A stretch of 64,000 nt of DNA from Salarias fasciatus (taxonomy: Eukaryota > Chordata > Actinopteri > Blenniiformes > Blenniidae): positions 29,437,450 to 29,501,449 of the forward strand of contig NC_043756.1 of NCBI RefSeq assembly GCF_902148845.1. Reading direction: 5' to 3'. The notes under the pieces were generated by a model. The model was not told the DNA's origin, did not search any database, and was given only the letters and a program-made list of their open reading frames with translations. The translations under genes and the position numbers were made by a program. Shown here piece by piece: positions 35,481-47,727 of the stretch (positions are counted from its first letter, which is position 1; the number at the start of each line of letters is the position of its first letter).

Positions 35481-35885
35481 TTATTATAATATAATTATTT
35501 ATTATAATCTGAAATAATTGGACACTTGACATAGCAAATTACAAACAGGAATTTGTAATTACTGTACATTATTCAAATGTTGCTGTGTGATAATATGAGA
35601 GAAGACACCAGTCAAACTTGATTTGGAACTGTCGATAGCATTTCTACAGTTCAAACACAATAGATGTCTGTTCTTTCATTTAAAAGCTGCCTTCAAATGA
35701 TCAGGGCTCTATGGATGTGTTTCTGTCACGTTACACACTTTGCACCAATATGGTTCCTTCTTTCTTTATGATGACGTAATTTAGAACGTTCCTGACTGAG
35801 GAGCTCGCAACAATGTATCGATTTAAATGACGTCAGCATCTGATTTGACCTACATATGCAAATGCGATATGCAAATCAGGACTAC

Positions 35886-35996
35886 AGGAGAGAGAGAGAG
35901 AGAGGAGGAGGAGCAGAGAGAGAGAGCGAGAGGAGAGACGAGATGCGAGAGACGAGAGAGAGAGAGGGAGCAGAGAGAGAGAGAGAGAGAGACAGT
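35886..35996. repeat. (GA)n purine tract
   Basis: Imperfect GAGA repeats with interspersed GGAG, CGAGA and CAG units. Confidence 0.9.
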
Positions 35997-36589
35997 GTGA
36001 ATGCATCCACAGGGCTCCATGAAAACGACTCAAAACTATGTAGTACATGTGCCAGGCTTTGAGGTGGCGGCTCAAACTGTGTCTCAGAATACACTAAGAA
36101 TGGAGGCGAAACTCCTGCATTTCTTTAAACAGCATAGAGAGCAAGCGAGAGCCTGGTCCACCTCCACATTAAAATAGTCCGTTATAGCTCCACCTGCTCT
36201 GGGTCTGGAGGATATTGTTGATTTTTTTTTTTTCATTATTAATATTTTTTTATGTTTATGTGGCTTTAGAAAGGGTTAAAACAAATAAAACTAGCGTAAT
36301 TAATTAAAACTAATAAATAAAAAAAAGTCAGGATTGAGCGCACAGTTTGCACTACCAGTTTACATCAATTTTCAATCTAAGACCTTAAATATTCTATTTA
36401 TTTCAGTAAGTGACATGTCAGGGTTCAAACAGTAAGATCATGATTCTTGTTTTAAATGTGTACATGGAAAATGACAGTGAGAAAGGGAGTAGTCTTCTCC
36501 TTTACCAATCACTTCCTGAGATCTGCAGGCCGTGAACGCACCATGAGCATGTCATGAACGCATCGGGAGCGCGCCTGGATGCACTGAAC

Positions 36590-36759
36590 GCGGCGCGGCG
36601 CGCGGTGACGTGACCGGTCTGACGGGACAGGTGAGTTTGGAGGCTCTCAGGTAACCTTTCCGCGGCGAGTCGCTGCTGGGCGGCCCGGCTGAGCGTGCAC
36701 CGGTGTGGGAGGACAGAAAGAGGCTGCCAGGCGGAGGAAACACGGAGGCACTTCAGCAG
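36590..36759 (+). promoter_or_regulatory. marveld2 promoter and non-coding exon 1
   Basis: A CpG-rich stretch (CGGCGCGGCGCGCGGTGACG) leads to a probable 5' leader exon ending CTTCAGCAG|GTGAGT at 36759/36760. The first coding exon acceptor is at 37737. An alternative donor ACAG|GTGAGT occurs at 36629. CAGGTG E-boxes at both donors are noted. Confidence 0.5.
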
Positions 36760-37759
36760 GTGAGTCCACTCAAAGCTCCGCTCACTACTCTCACACTGAC
36801 CGAAAAATAAAATACAAAAACAGCGCGAACTTCTCTGAGAAGAACCCAAAATCACCGAGCAGCTTTGAACCTAAACGGTGTTGTTGCTTTCTCTTTAATT
36901 ACCTTCATCATGCAGTGTTTTCACATCAGGTGACTGGAGTCACTTCACCAGCAGACTGGTTTGCTTGCTTTGCTTTAAAACACACAGTTGTTTTTTTATG
37001 CCCCGAAGCTTCATCAGAGTTCAGAACAGACTTTAATAAAAGCCCACTGGTTTCAGGAGAGACACAGTCCACTTTTATCTGTTTCCCTCTGTGTAAGTAC
37101 AGTGTTTAAAAAGAGGAAGCTTACATTGACCTGAAAACTCTTTGTGATGTGTGTGTGCGTGTGTGTGCGCGTGTGTGTGTGTGTGTGTGTGTGTGTGTCT
37201 GTGTGTGTCCTGTGATAGACTGCTCACCTGTCCATCATATTCGCTTTAACCAAATGGATCAAGGAAGTCCAACATAGGACCGGCAGTCCAGAATCGGCCC
37301 ACCAAAGAGTCGATTAGGCCAAATGTGTGAACTTAGATTTGAAAAAAGGAACCGTTTATCCACTGCAGATTGAACCATTTCAGTAAGAGCTGTGGACATA
37401 AACATGATCCCTTTGTTCGTGCTGGTGATGCAGCATTAACACACTATGAGGGAGGATTTCTAAAAATGTACTCAAAGCTGCAGAAAAGCCAAAACAAGGA
37501 CAAAGTCAAACCCTGCATTTGTAGTCGGAGCAAAATATAAAGTTATATATTTTCAGCTTTTTCCAGGTTTTATGAAAGAATATTTCAATAGATGTTGCCG
37601 TATTCATGCTTTGTTGCTCTGAAAGAAAGATGAAACATCTGAAATTGTGGTTGTTTATACTTGAGTATGCTGTGATTTTGCTCGTCTGTCCCACATCCGA
37701 TCGAATTGTGTGATTGTTTGTTTTGTGGTTCTTCCAGTGAGCAGAGAGTCCTGGTCTCC

Positions 37760-40700
37760 ATGTCTTCAGGAGCAGCTGGTTCCGTCTCCAGGTTCGACCG
37801 GGTCAGGGAGTTCCCAATCTATGACCAGGTCCCTGCGGGCTCCCTGGGGCGGGGCTCGGACTTCTTCCCGCCTCCACCCCCACCCAACCTGCAGGGGACG
37901 GTGCCGGCAGTCAGCCTGGACCCCCTCCCTCCACCCCCTCTGCCCGAGCATCCGGCTGTTGGGCCAGAGTCCTTCTACCCCCCCAGTGACGATGAGCCGG
38001 TGGAACCCGACACTGATGCCATGGACATCAAACCGGTCCGCCGCTTTATCCCAGACTCAGTCAAGAACTTTTTCCGTGGCAACAGCGGCAACCGTGGCAG
38101 CAACGGTTGGTCCGCTCCTTCTTCTCAGTCCCCCGCTCCCTCGTCCACGAAGGGCGCCACCACAGGAGGAATCCCCTGCTCCCCGCCTCACTCGGCCCCC
38201 CCGTCCCCGTCCCTTCCTGGGTCGTATCGGGACCCTTATGGAGGCTCTGGGGGCAGCTACACATCCCAAAAGGAGAGAGACGCTCTGCTGCTGGGCGCCG
38301 AAGCCCTGGACTCCGCCTCTGCTGTGCCCACCAACCTGTCGGCGCAGACGTACCAGGAGAAGGTGGAGGAGTACCACCAGCGCTACGCCTACATGAAGTC
38401 GTGGGCGGGGCTTCTGAGGATCCTGGGCGGTGTGCAGCTGCTGCTTGGCGGCGCCGTGTTTGCCTGCGTCTGTGCTTACGTCCACAAGGACAATGAGTGG
38501 TTCAACATGTATGGGTACTCCCAGCCGCAGCTGTATGGAGGACTGGGCGGGGGCGTGGGCGGGTATGGGGGCAGTTACTACTCCGGCCCCAAGACGCCCT
38601 TCGTGCTGGTGGTGGCCGGCGTGGCGTGGATAGTGACCGTCATTCTGGTGGTTCTTGGCATGACCCTCTACTACAGAGCCATCCTCCTGGACTCGTCCTG
38701 GTGGCCCCTCACCGAGTGCTGCATCAACCTGGTGCTGGCTGTGCTGTACCTGTCAGCGGGGGTGGTCTACGTCAGGGACACCAATCGGGGGGGCCTCTGT
38801 AACACGCCAGTCTTCAATAACGGGGTGAACGGAGCCTTCTGTCGCACCGAAGCTGGCCAGACGGCGGCCATCGTCTTCATCTTCATCAACATGGTGCTGT
38901 ACTTCATCAGCGCCGCAGTCTGCTTGAAGCTGTGGAGGCACGAGGCGGCTCGGATGAGGAGGGAGGGGCTCGCATATGAGGTCTGACCCTGCGACACCTC
39001 AGATTCCTGTTCTATGGCTTCATCTGTTTTAACACAACAACATTTTCAAGTGAAAACAGAAAACCTTGGTTGTGTTCTGGGTGTCTGTTTACATGACATC
39101 TCGGCTCAGAGCCGCTTGAAAATGCGACTTTTTGAAAACACTTGAAAACAGCTTTTCTGAAACGCTGCTGCTGTGCGTTTCACACCGTGGCCAAAGTAAA
39201 TACTCCTCCTGCACATGTGTGAGTAGATGGACGATAACAACAGTGTTTTCCTCCAGTGTCATGACTCCCAGTCCAGACTCTCCTGGGACTTTTGCTTAAG
39301 AGTGAAGAGTCACCCTGAAAAGCAGTCCAATTTCATCATCTGTCTATTCGAATGCCTGTTTGCTCCCATGGTTAATTTTTGCGGTGTCTCGCTCTCTGTG
39401 GTCATGTGTGTTGTCTCATGACAAACTTAGCCAACACTGCCAACTCATTGCTGAATAATTTTCTTTTCAGTATTTTATTTTCTTAGAAACAGCCATCATG
39501 TTAAAACATTGCTTTTCTGAAACAAAAAGACTAAAATGATGTTTTCACTTGGAACGTTGTCATGTAAAGCCCCAGTCCTGGTGCACAGCATCCAGCTCCA
39601 CTTCTCACATCTGTAGAACAGCTGTGAACACTTCATCTCTGAGCTTGTCGCTTTCTGACAGAAAATCATTCCCACACTAACTTTAGAGATATTTTATCCA
39701 AAATTCTGCAGAAATTAAATACTGAATAAAGATATTGAAGCAATGCACGTGTTGCTGTCGAGGGGCTGAATAATGAACAGACTCCCTCCCCTCAGAATTC
39801 ACTTAGTAGTTTAGATCCTGCATTATCGATAGCCTCGAAGTCCGGATTAAAATTTTCATGCTTCTGTTAAGTTTCTTTCATGCTTGTTTCAATTTTAGGA
39901 TAAGCTGTTGGTTTCTTCTGTGTCAGTATGTAATTAAAACAGTTTTTCTTCTTCTCACCTCAACAAACCCAGATGAAAACTGTTGAGTCATCAGTCCCAC
40001 TGTCCATGGTAAATATCCAGACTTTTCATGTTCTCTGACAGCATGTTCCACTTTAAGACCTCCGATCGAGCTAAAGACTTTCACACTATCAACTGTTTGT
40101 TGTCCACAGTTGGGTCCAGCCTCCAGAACCTCTGACCCCACTCCGCCCCCCACCCTGCAGCCGGACATCATGGACGCCGCTGCCCACCGAGTCAACGCCA
40201 CTATGATGACACCGGAGCCAGAGATACTGCGAGGTCACATCCCGGCCGGACACATCCCCAAACCTGTCATCATCGCCGACTACGTGGCGTGAGCGCTCAA
40301 ACAACTTCATTCTGTTTAGATTTAGATTTTCAGTCGTTTTGATTAAGAATGATGCATAAACACACAAGTACCCCCGTGCCTTGCGTCTACAGAAAGTACC
40401 CCAGCATCCGCACAGAGGAGGAGAAGGACCGATACAAGGCCGTGTTCAACGACCAGCACGCCGAATACAAGGAGCTGCACGCTGAGGTTCAGGCCATGGC
40501 CAAGAAGTTTGAGGAGATGGACGAGATGATGAAGAACCTTCCCGCACGGCCTTCCAGTCAGATGGTACCAGCGTCCAATTAATGAAAAGAACACGTTTTA
40601 AATCATGTAGCATCTCCACCTTAAACTTTTTAGTTACTGATTAGTATCATGAAATCAGCCACTCGGTTATCAGTATCTGACAACTGGACATATGCTTCAA

Positions 40701-42130
40701 CATTGAGCAAACATCCAGATTATAGAGCATCTTCCTCTGTCTTACTGATGGAACTTCAGCTGAATTTAATGAGAATCAGTCATTAGACTGACCCAGTGTT
40801 GACAACTCAGGTATATTAGCATCACTGACGCAGGACATACTGAGACAAAATTAAAATAAAGAGCTATTTTTCCAAGTAGTTTCTTTCTTTCTTTTTTTTT
40901 TTTGCAGTGACATGTGAAGTAACTGTTTTACTTTATAAACTCAGCTGATTACTTTATAAATCAGTAATCAACTAGTTAGATTAATGACAGGTAACACTTT
41001 CTCAACTCTGTTTCTGTTTCAGGAGAAAGAGCGGATCAATAACATTTTGTTGGAATATCAGAGGAAGAAAGCTGTAAGTATTCACTCTAACATTGCATTT
41101 AGTGTTGTTCATCTACCTGACCACATAAATAAATAGATACCATTTTTATTTGTACCACTCTTGTGTTGGCTTCATTACAAAAAAGAAAAAAAAGGTAGGA
41201 ACTGAGCCATCGCTCCGCTGTTCAGAGGGACAGTATAGACGCTTCATTCGTGTCTAATTGTTGATCAAAACCAGGAAGAGCATCAGAACGATTACCAGAA
41301 AGTGTTGAGTCACATCTGATGAATGGAGGCATGTCGTCATCGAGTCTCATTGTAAAGATATGTGGAGGGTTGGCTGAGATTACACAGCTGATATCAATCT
41401 CACAAATTGTTACAATTTTCTATTAATACATATTTGCTGTTATTTAAATCTTTATATGGACCAAAATTTATAGTTTTTTTTCTCATAATGGTAAAATATG
41501 ATAGAAACTTATTTTAATAAAGTTTACCACAAAACAAATTCTGGCTCAACAACACAAACAAATTGTAACAAAGGCACTTTTTTCTACAACCAGCTATACA
41601 AAAGAGACATGGCATAGATGTGAAAAAAAAGCATATTTCTAGGACTTGAACCAGCTCTGACAAATTCATTTTTGTTCAGGGAAGTGCGGTCATAAACCAT
41701 TTTGAACATCAAGGCAAAGTTATTTCAGGATATACTGTATATCTCCATGGTCTTATTGTTCACCCCTATCTTTATGTAATATTATTAGCATCCTGTGATT
41801 AAATACCTAATTTAATTTTTTTTTTTTTCCCTTGTCCTGTTCGGCAGCTGGGGCGTGCAATATTGTATGATTGTAGCCTTTTACTATCCGAACAGATTTT
41901 AATGTTAGCAGCAGGACGAGACTGAGTCTCCTCCTGCTGCTGCCTTTATTTAAAGCTGGCATCCGGCATGCTTACCTAATTTAATTTTTAATTTTATTTT
42001 GTTTATTCCCTATCAGGACCCCACATATCTGGAGAAAAGGGAGAGGTGTGAGTATCTGAAGAACAAACTGTCCCATATCAAGCAGAAGATTCAGGAGTAC
42101 AACAACAGCACCAACTGGAATGACAGCTAA
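37760..42130 (+). CDS. marveld2: Tricellulin (MARVEL domain-containing protein 2)
   Basis: Four-pass membrane protein of tricellular tight junctions. Coding exons: 37760-38980, 40110-40288, 40393-40564, 41023-41073, 42017-42130, giving 578 residues (human 558), all clean. The start [18 protein letters not shown] is the first ATG after the acceptor at 37737. The upstream in-frame ATG at 37706 lies in the intron. A Pro-rich cytosolic N-terminus ([10 protein letters not shown], residues ~35-75) precedes TM1 (~216-238), TM2 (~279-303), TM3 (~314-337) and TM4 (~368-391). The C-terminal occludin/ELL coiled coil starts at [18 protein letters not shown] and ends [20 protein letters not shown]. Occludin follows on the same strand with a related C-terminus. 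RAD17, which lies between them in human, is absent here. Expression is expected in epithelia. Confidence 0.96.
39030..39575. repeat. Fold-back repeat family, copy 3 (marveld2 intron)
   Basis: It begins TTTTCAAGTGAAAACAGAAA and ends GTTTTCACTTGGAACGTTGT CATGTAAAGCCCCAG. It carries the internal GAAACGCTGCTGCTGTGCGT and CTCCTGGGACTTT blocks. It is the longest copy besides that at 45.2 kb. Confidence 0.75.
41908..41940. other. Strong hairpin in marveld2 last intron
   Basis: GCAGCAGGACGAGACT pairs with AGTCTCCTCCTGCTGC with one mismatch and a one-base centre, about 75 bases upstream of the last exon. It may be a fold-back element core. Confidence 0.6.
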
Positions 42131-42413
42131 AGGCTAACAGCGAGCAGCTCGCCCTGCGTGTAGGAAACACGAGTCAAGTGTTTGGGTCAAAGAATGGCGG
42201 TCAGGTCTGACTGTAAATATGTAAGCAACAGTAATGTTTCATGTACGTAGCGTGTGTGTATGCAGACAACACCATGTTGTTCGGCTGCCATTGCTGGTGT
42301 TTACACTCGCTTCTTCATGTAAAGAGTCTAAAACAGCTTTTCTTTAGTTTTTCTTTTTTTAAACATGGCAAAAAATGAACTTTGCCTGACAATCTAATGC
42401 ACATGTTTTAAAA

Positions 42414-42419
42414 AATAAA
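42414..42419 (+). terminator. marveld2 polyadenylation signal
   Basis: AATAAA lies 284 bases after the stop codon. No other AATAAA was noticed closer to the stop. Confidence 0.6.
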
Positions 42420-44300
42420 GTACACACCCGCTTCTTCAGTGCACAGATGTTTTGTACGATGCATGCAGGGTCACTAAAGCAAGAGTAATTCTGATTTTCA
42501 TGATGCTTCAATATGTTTTCTATATCTGTATATATTCAGTTCAAGGTTTTTTTTTTAATTCCTGTGTGTTTTTATTGACATTGTCTGACTTTTACATTTA
42601 CTTTTTTGTGGATTTTATAGTTTGTTCTGTTTCATGCCAATGAAAATCTTTTGTAGAAAAACTGATGGTGTCCCTTGGATTTTTGTTTGCTTTGGGTTTT
42701 GTTTTGAATTGAGGGACATTTTCAGGACAATCTGAAGCATGGTTGTGTGTTTAGGTGGTGTTTTGCATGTAGCAGGTGGTGAATGTTGTCTCTTCTTGTC
42801 TCCTCATATCCCACCTCATTTCTGTCTTGTCTGCATCCCATTTCACATCCTTTGTGGTCTTGTCCTTTTGTCTTTTCTCGTCTGAATCACGTCACAGTCT
42901 TTGACCACAGTATTTCTTGTACGGTGCTGTTTTCTTGTGTCACCGGTGCAAATGTTTTCAGAGGTTCGTGTTTCTGTGAGTGCGATGGCAGCTGTAACTG
43001 GAGTAGAGGCTGTGTTGAGGGTGTGGCTGCTCTCTCAGGTGTCTGCAGGTCCTGTTTTTGAGGGTCCTGGTGTGAACGGCAGGGACAGGGACTCTGTCAG
43101 CCTGGAGATGGCCTGGAGCTCCCTCTGAGGCAACATGTCGCCTCTCGGCTGGATCTGTCAAAATGGCTGCTGCAGCCTGGAGGACTGGTTTTGTCGGGTT
43201 GAGGTGTTTCTATTGTCTGTTTGCGCGGTGTCAGGTTTTGTAACACTGAAGGTATTTGTTTAGTTTTCCGCTCTGTGATCTTACTCAGCAGGAAAACCGG
43301 ATAAACACGGATTTAGTGCAGGAGCTTCAGAGCTATTCTGCAGATTTAAAATATGGTTCTCTTACTAATGAGAATTTTAGTTTGACACAGGTGAGAGAAC
43401 TCTGAGGAATGACACATCCTCAGATTTTACATCAAAAACATTAAATTTAACCTGCGAAACATCCAGTCATCCATAAAAGTGAAGCTAAAATGGGAAATGC
43501 AAAATGATGCATATTGCATTTACAAAAAGCTAAAAATGAATAGAAATATGACAAGAATCACCCAAAGTTAACCTAAAATATTACAAAGGAACTGAAAAAC
43601 TTTGGAAATGGGTTATAAAATGATGCAAAGTGAATAAAACAGCTCATATGGGCATTCATTTAAGAAACAATCTATAACCACAGTGATCACGTTTAACCAT
43701 AAGTAAGAGAAGTAAAAATGATCATAATAAAGCACATTGACCAGAAAGTCACCAATGTTTAACATGTAAAACTACAAAATGAAAACATTTCAGATGCTTA
43801 TAAAACTGTGATAAGGTGTTTTTTTAAGTCCCTCAGATAAACAGTTTTTCCCTCTTCATCTGCTATCATGTAAGCTGTGTTAATGGTTTTCATAAATTAT
43901 ATATAATTAAAAATCTCGAGAAAATGTTCAGAATTATCATTTCTGTTGTGTAATAGATCAACTCAAAAATACGTTGTCGTTTCTTACTTAAAGTGGAATA
44001 AAAAAATTTCTCACAATTATCGTAAAATTATCGTCAAAAATAAGATTTTTTTTTTCCTGCTTTTTTGGGGGTGTTGAATATTTTGAATAAGACTCAGCAA
44101 AACGATCACATCCTCAACAGTTATCAGGATTTTAACTCTTTCGATGCCAGTTTGATGACATGATGCTGATGTATCAGTAAATAATAAATGCTGATTTTTG
44201 ATTGAAAGAGCTTTGGAAGTTTGGAAATTTGATTTTCATTAAATCTGACACTGAAGCATATCTGTGGGTGTTTTTGCAAAAAGAAGGGATACGGAGGAGA
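42420..44300. other. Intergenic between marveld2 and ocln
   Basis: AT-rich. Positions 42780-43140 contain short open frames on both strands with balanced composition, but no family is recognised, so they may be a longer marveld2 3' UTR. I see no RAD17 sequence. Confidence 0.5.
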
Positions 44301-44329
44301 GACAGGTTAATCCTGTATGACCTGGGGGA

Positions 44330-44468
44330 GGAGACCAGGTGACGCGCGCCCACACCTGTAGGCGCGTCTCTTTGTTTCACCTGAGCGCGCGGAGGACGAC
44401 GCACGGGGAACGCGCGCGCAGAGTGTTTTCGGGCTTCATCAGGAGCGGACGGTTCATCTTCACACCAG
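44330..44468 (+). promoter_or_regulatory. Occludin promoter and non-coding exon 1
   Basis: A CpG-rich block contains three E2-boxes: CAGGTG at 44336-44341, CACCTG at 44353-44358 and CACCTG at 44378-44383. The leader exon ends ACACCAG|GTGAGT at 44468/44469, and the next acceptor is at 46443. Snail-type repressors are known to bind E2-boxes in mammalian occludin promoters. Confidence 0.6.
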
Positions 44469-45043
44469 GTGAGTCTCCTTAAACCCCCCGAATCACATTT
44501 AACGTCGACGTGAAGGGACAATTTTACACGAATTTAAAGAAAAAGGCAATAAATGTGACGTTAAGTTTAATTTAGAAATTATTTAAATGTGTCGTTCTGC
44601 AAAATGTACCTGGAAATACCTGTTTGCCTGATGTATTCGCCACATTTCAGTCAGTATTTTTAATGCTTTATTTCTTTTAAGGCCTCAAATAACATTAAAA
44701 ATGCTTGTATTTAAAAATGTGATCAAGCAATTGAGTATTTTATCAACCGGTTTGGTAAATGTGAAGAAATATTGTAAGAGTAGGTGGAAACATAGTTTTC
44801 TCCACGTTGTGATATTCAAAGCTATAAAATGAGGACAACCTGTTTCCAGGCCTGTAGGTTTGGAAAAGCACCGAGCTGTGGGCTAATATTTCAAAAGCGG
44901 TGAAGATGCAGGTTTGAGTTTGTGTTGGACTCGGTTTCAGTTTTAGAGCCACGATAGGAATGCAGCCGGTTTGTTTCACCACAAACAACAGAGACATTAA
45001 AGGTGCAGCATTAGCAGAGAATTAATGAAATTAGATCCACTCC

Positions 45044-45065
45044 TGGCCAGCAGGGGGCAGCACTA
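45044..45065 (+). promoter_or_regulatory. CTCF-like site in ocln intron 1
   Basis: TGGCCAGCAGGGGGCAGCAC is an essentially consensus CTCF core, 0.6 kb downstream of the ocln leader exon. Motif match only. Confidence 0.55.
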
Positions 45066-45189
45066 GCTGCAGCCCTGTTTATCCTCTGACAGACTTTCAG
45101 ATGAATATATATTAAAAACAGTCAGGCTCATTTTCACAACACTTAAGTGAAAATGCATAATTGTATGTTTTTTAAGAGAAGTTTTGGGG

Positions 45190-45775
45190 TTATATTGAAT
45201 TTCTAAAATGATGTCCTTTTACCCAGAAACTGGTAGAACTGCTCAATCATTGTAGTTATCATACCAGGCCAGTTGTGGGAACTGTTGTGTTTTTGTAATT
45301 AAAAAAACAAACACATGAACACAGAGGACAAACACTCTAAATATTAACATTGAGAGTACAGGGATATTCACATGGACAGAAAACCAGGTTGAATTGTTAT
45401 TACAGTGGCTGTCAACTGTAGAACGACGAAGTGGGGGGAATCTGAACTGGGAGTCATGACACACTGGAGGAAAACATTGGCTGTTTCTCACTACTTATAC
45501 TTGTGTATTTGCCCACTCGTGAACCGCCATTCAGTTTTCAGTGTCCATCTACTCATGGTTGTGCAGGAAAACTATTTCCAGTGGCCGTTGTGTGCATGAC
45601 CAGTAGCAGTGTTTCAGGCAAAAAAATATTTTCCCTATTTATAGAGAGACGGAGTCAAAGCCTTTTCAAAAAGTTGCACTGTCGCTGTGGCTCCATGCTC
45701 TGTTGTCATGTAATTAGACACCCAAAACGCTGCAAAAGATTTACGTTTTCACTTGAAAATGTTTAAATGGGGTCT
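45190..45775. repeat. Fold-back repeat family, copy 4 (ocln intron 1)
   Basis: It ends TTTTCACTTGAAAATGTTTA AATGGGGTCTGAG and carries the ACCCAGAAACTGGTAGAAC and CTGGGAGTCATGA blocks shared with 3.1-3.5 kb. It is non-coding. Confidence 0.75.
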
Positions 45776-46467
45776 GAGAGACACGATTTAGTATTAATTA
45801 CAATGAAATGTTGATTTAAAAATTTACAATGACTAACGCACTCTGAAATAATCAGTGAAAATGTAAACTACACTTTCCTGTCACATTTAAACCTAAACTT
45901 TGACTTTTTGTGAGATTGAGAACTTTATTTAAAATGTGAAAACAACAAAACAAACAAAAAAGCAGGTGTTATAAAGATCCATCCTTTGTCAATCAATATG
46001 TTCAAAAGTGGGAAAAAAAACAAGAATCAAAATAGTGAAAAAATGAAGTCTTGGGGAAATAAAATTGGAAAAATGTATTTTTCAATTTAAGCAGTATGAC
46101 TCAGCTTCTTCTGTAGATTCCTATTTGTTAATTATAAAAAAACTCTGGGTCATTTTATTTTTGCTGTACAACCAATATCTGACTTTAGCTGTGGCTAACA
46201 GACGTATGAGTGTTGTTTTGTTTTATTATTTTTAATAGTTTTTAGATGAACATTACGTATTGCACCTTGAGAGCTCCCCTCTTTTGTGTGTGACTACTTA
46301 AATTGCGTTTCTGAAAAGGACCAATATTAGAAGACTCCTGGTCAATCCGTCATGGCGGCCTGCTCTCTCATTGTCAGTTCCTGTTGTGTTTTTGTCATGA
46401 ATCAACACCGTGTGTGTGTTTGTGTGTGTGTGTGTGTCCACAGGTCGAGATCTAGTCACAGTTCAAC

Positions 46468-47681
46468 ATGCCGAGCAACAATCACAGCTACCCGAGTGGT
46501 AGCAAGCAGTAAGTTTACTTACACTCTCTTAAGGCTCCGTTTGCACAACGTTTTAAAGTTTCAACACTTTAAAGATGGTGAAAAAAGACACCGTTAATCC
46601 AGATAACCTGCCTCTCTGATCCGTTTCTGAAGTTCTGTGCATTGAATTTTCCTTAAATATTTGTGAGTGGCGTGTCCTAACCGCGTCGCTCTTCTTCTGC
46701 TGCAGTAAATACAGATACAGCGAGCGCACGTCCAACCCGGCGTTCTACTACCCCTCAGACAAACTGCTCCATTTCTACACCTGGACGTCGTCGCCGGGCG
46801 TGATCAAGATCCTCTGCATCATCATCATCATCATGTGCGTGGCCGTGTTCGCCTGTGTGGCGTCCACGCTGGCCTGGGACTACGACATGAGCCTGATGGG
46901 CGGCGGGGCCGGTCTGCTGCCCGGCGTGGGCGGCTCGTTCGGCGGCGGCTCCTTCCAGGGGGGTTTCGGCAGCTCGTTTGGTTCCGCCATCGGCAGCGGC
47001 GGAGCCTTCGGCGGCTACGGCGGCGGCTTGGGCGGAAGTTACGGTGGCGGCTATGGCTACGGAGGAACACAGATGGATCCCAGAGCCGGGAAGGGATTCA
47101 TCATCGCCATCTCCGCCATCACCTTCATCGCCGTTCTCATCATCTTCGTCCTGGTCATCTCCAGGCAGAACGCCGCCCGCTCGCACAAGTTCTACCTGGC
47201 GACCATCATCATCTGCGCCATCCTGGCCTTCCTGATGATCATTGCCACCATTGTGTATCTGGTGGCGGTCAACCCCACGGCTCAGTCCTCGGGGTCAGTG
47301 TACTACAGCCAGATCCGGCAGCTGTGTGCTCAGTACCAGAATCAGAACCAGGCCCAGGGCATCTTCCTCAACCAGTACCTCTACCACTACTGCGTGGTGG
47401 AGCCCCAGGAGGTGAGAACGTCTTTCAGCAGGTCTAATCTGGCGCGGTGTAGCGTGCAGTTTTGTTGCCGTGTTAGCTGCTGCCCGCTCTCTGACGCCGG
47501 GTCGTGTCCCCCGCAGGCCATCGCCATCGTCCTGGGCTTCCTGGTGTTCGTGGGGCTCATCATCCTGCTGGTGTTCGCCGTCCGCACGCGCGCTCAGATC
47601 AGACGCTACGGCCAGGAGCGCATCCTGTGGGAGGAGGTGAAGGTGGTCAACACTGGCCTCACCAACAGCGTTGGGGAATGG

Positions 47682-47727
<46 letters not shown>

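Noticed and set aside
37706-37760. Upstream in-frame ATG for marveld2 giving 18 more residues
   Set aside because: It lies before the acceptor CTTCCAG at 37731-37737, so it is intronic in the spliced mRNA.
38057-38485. 142-codon minus-strand frame within marveld2 exon 2
   Set aside because: It is an antisense shadow of a GC-rich coding exon.
41100-41170. tRNA or snoRNA in marveld2 or gtf2h2 introns
   Set aside because: Scattered TGATGA and CTGA boxes occur by chance, with no paired C/D layout or cloverleaf I could support.
42780-43130. Small coding gene between marveld2 and ocln
   Set aside because: Frames of 75-92 codons on both strands overlap, have no splice context and no recognised family; probably 3' UTR or intergenic.
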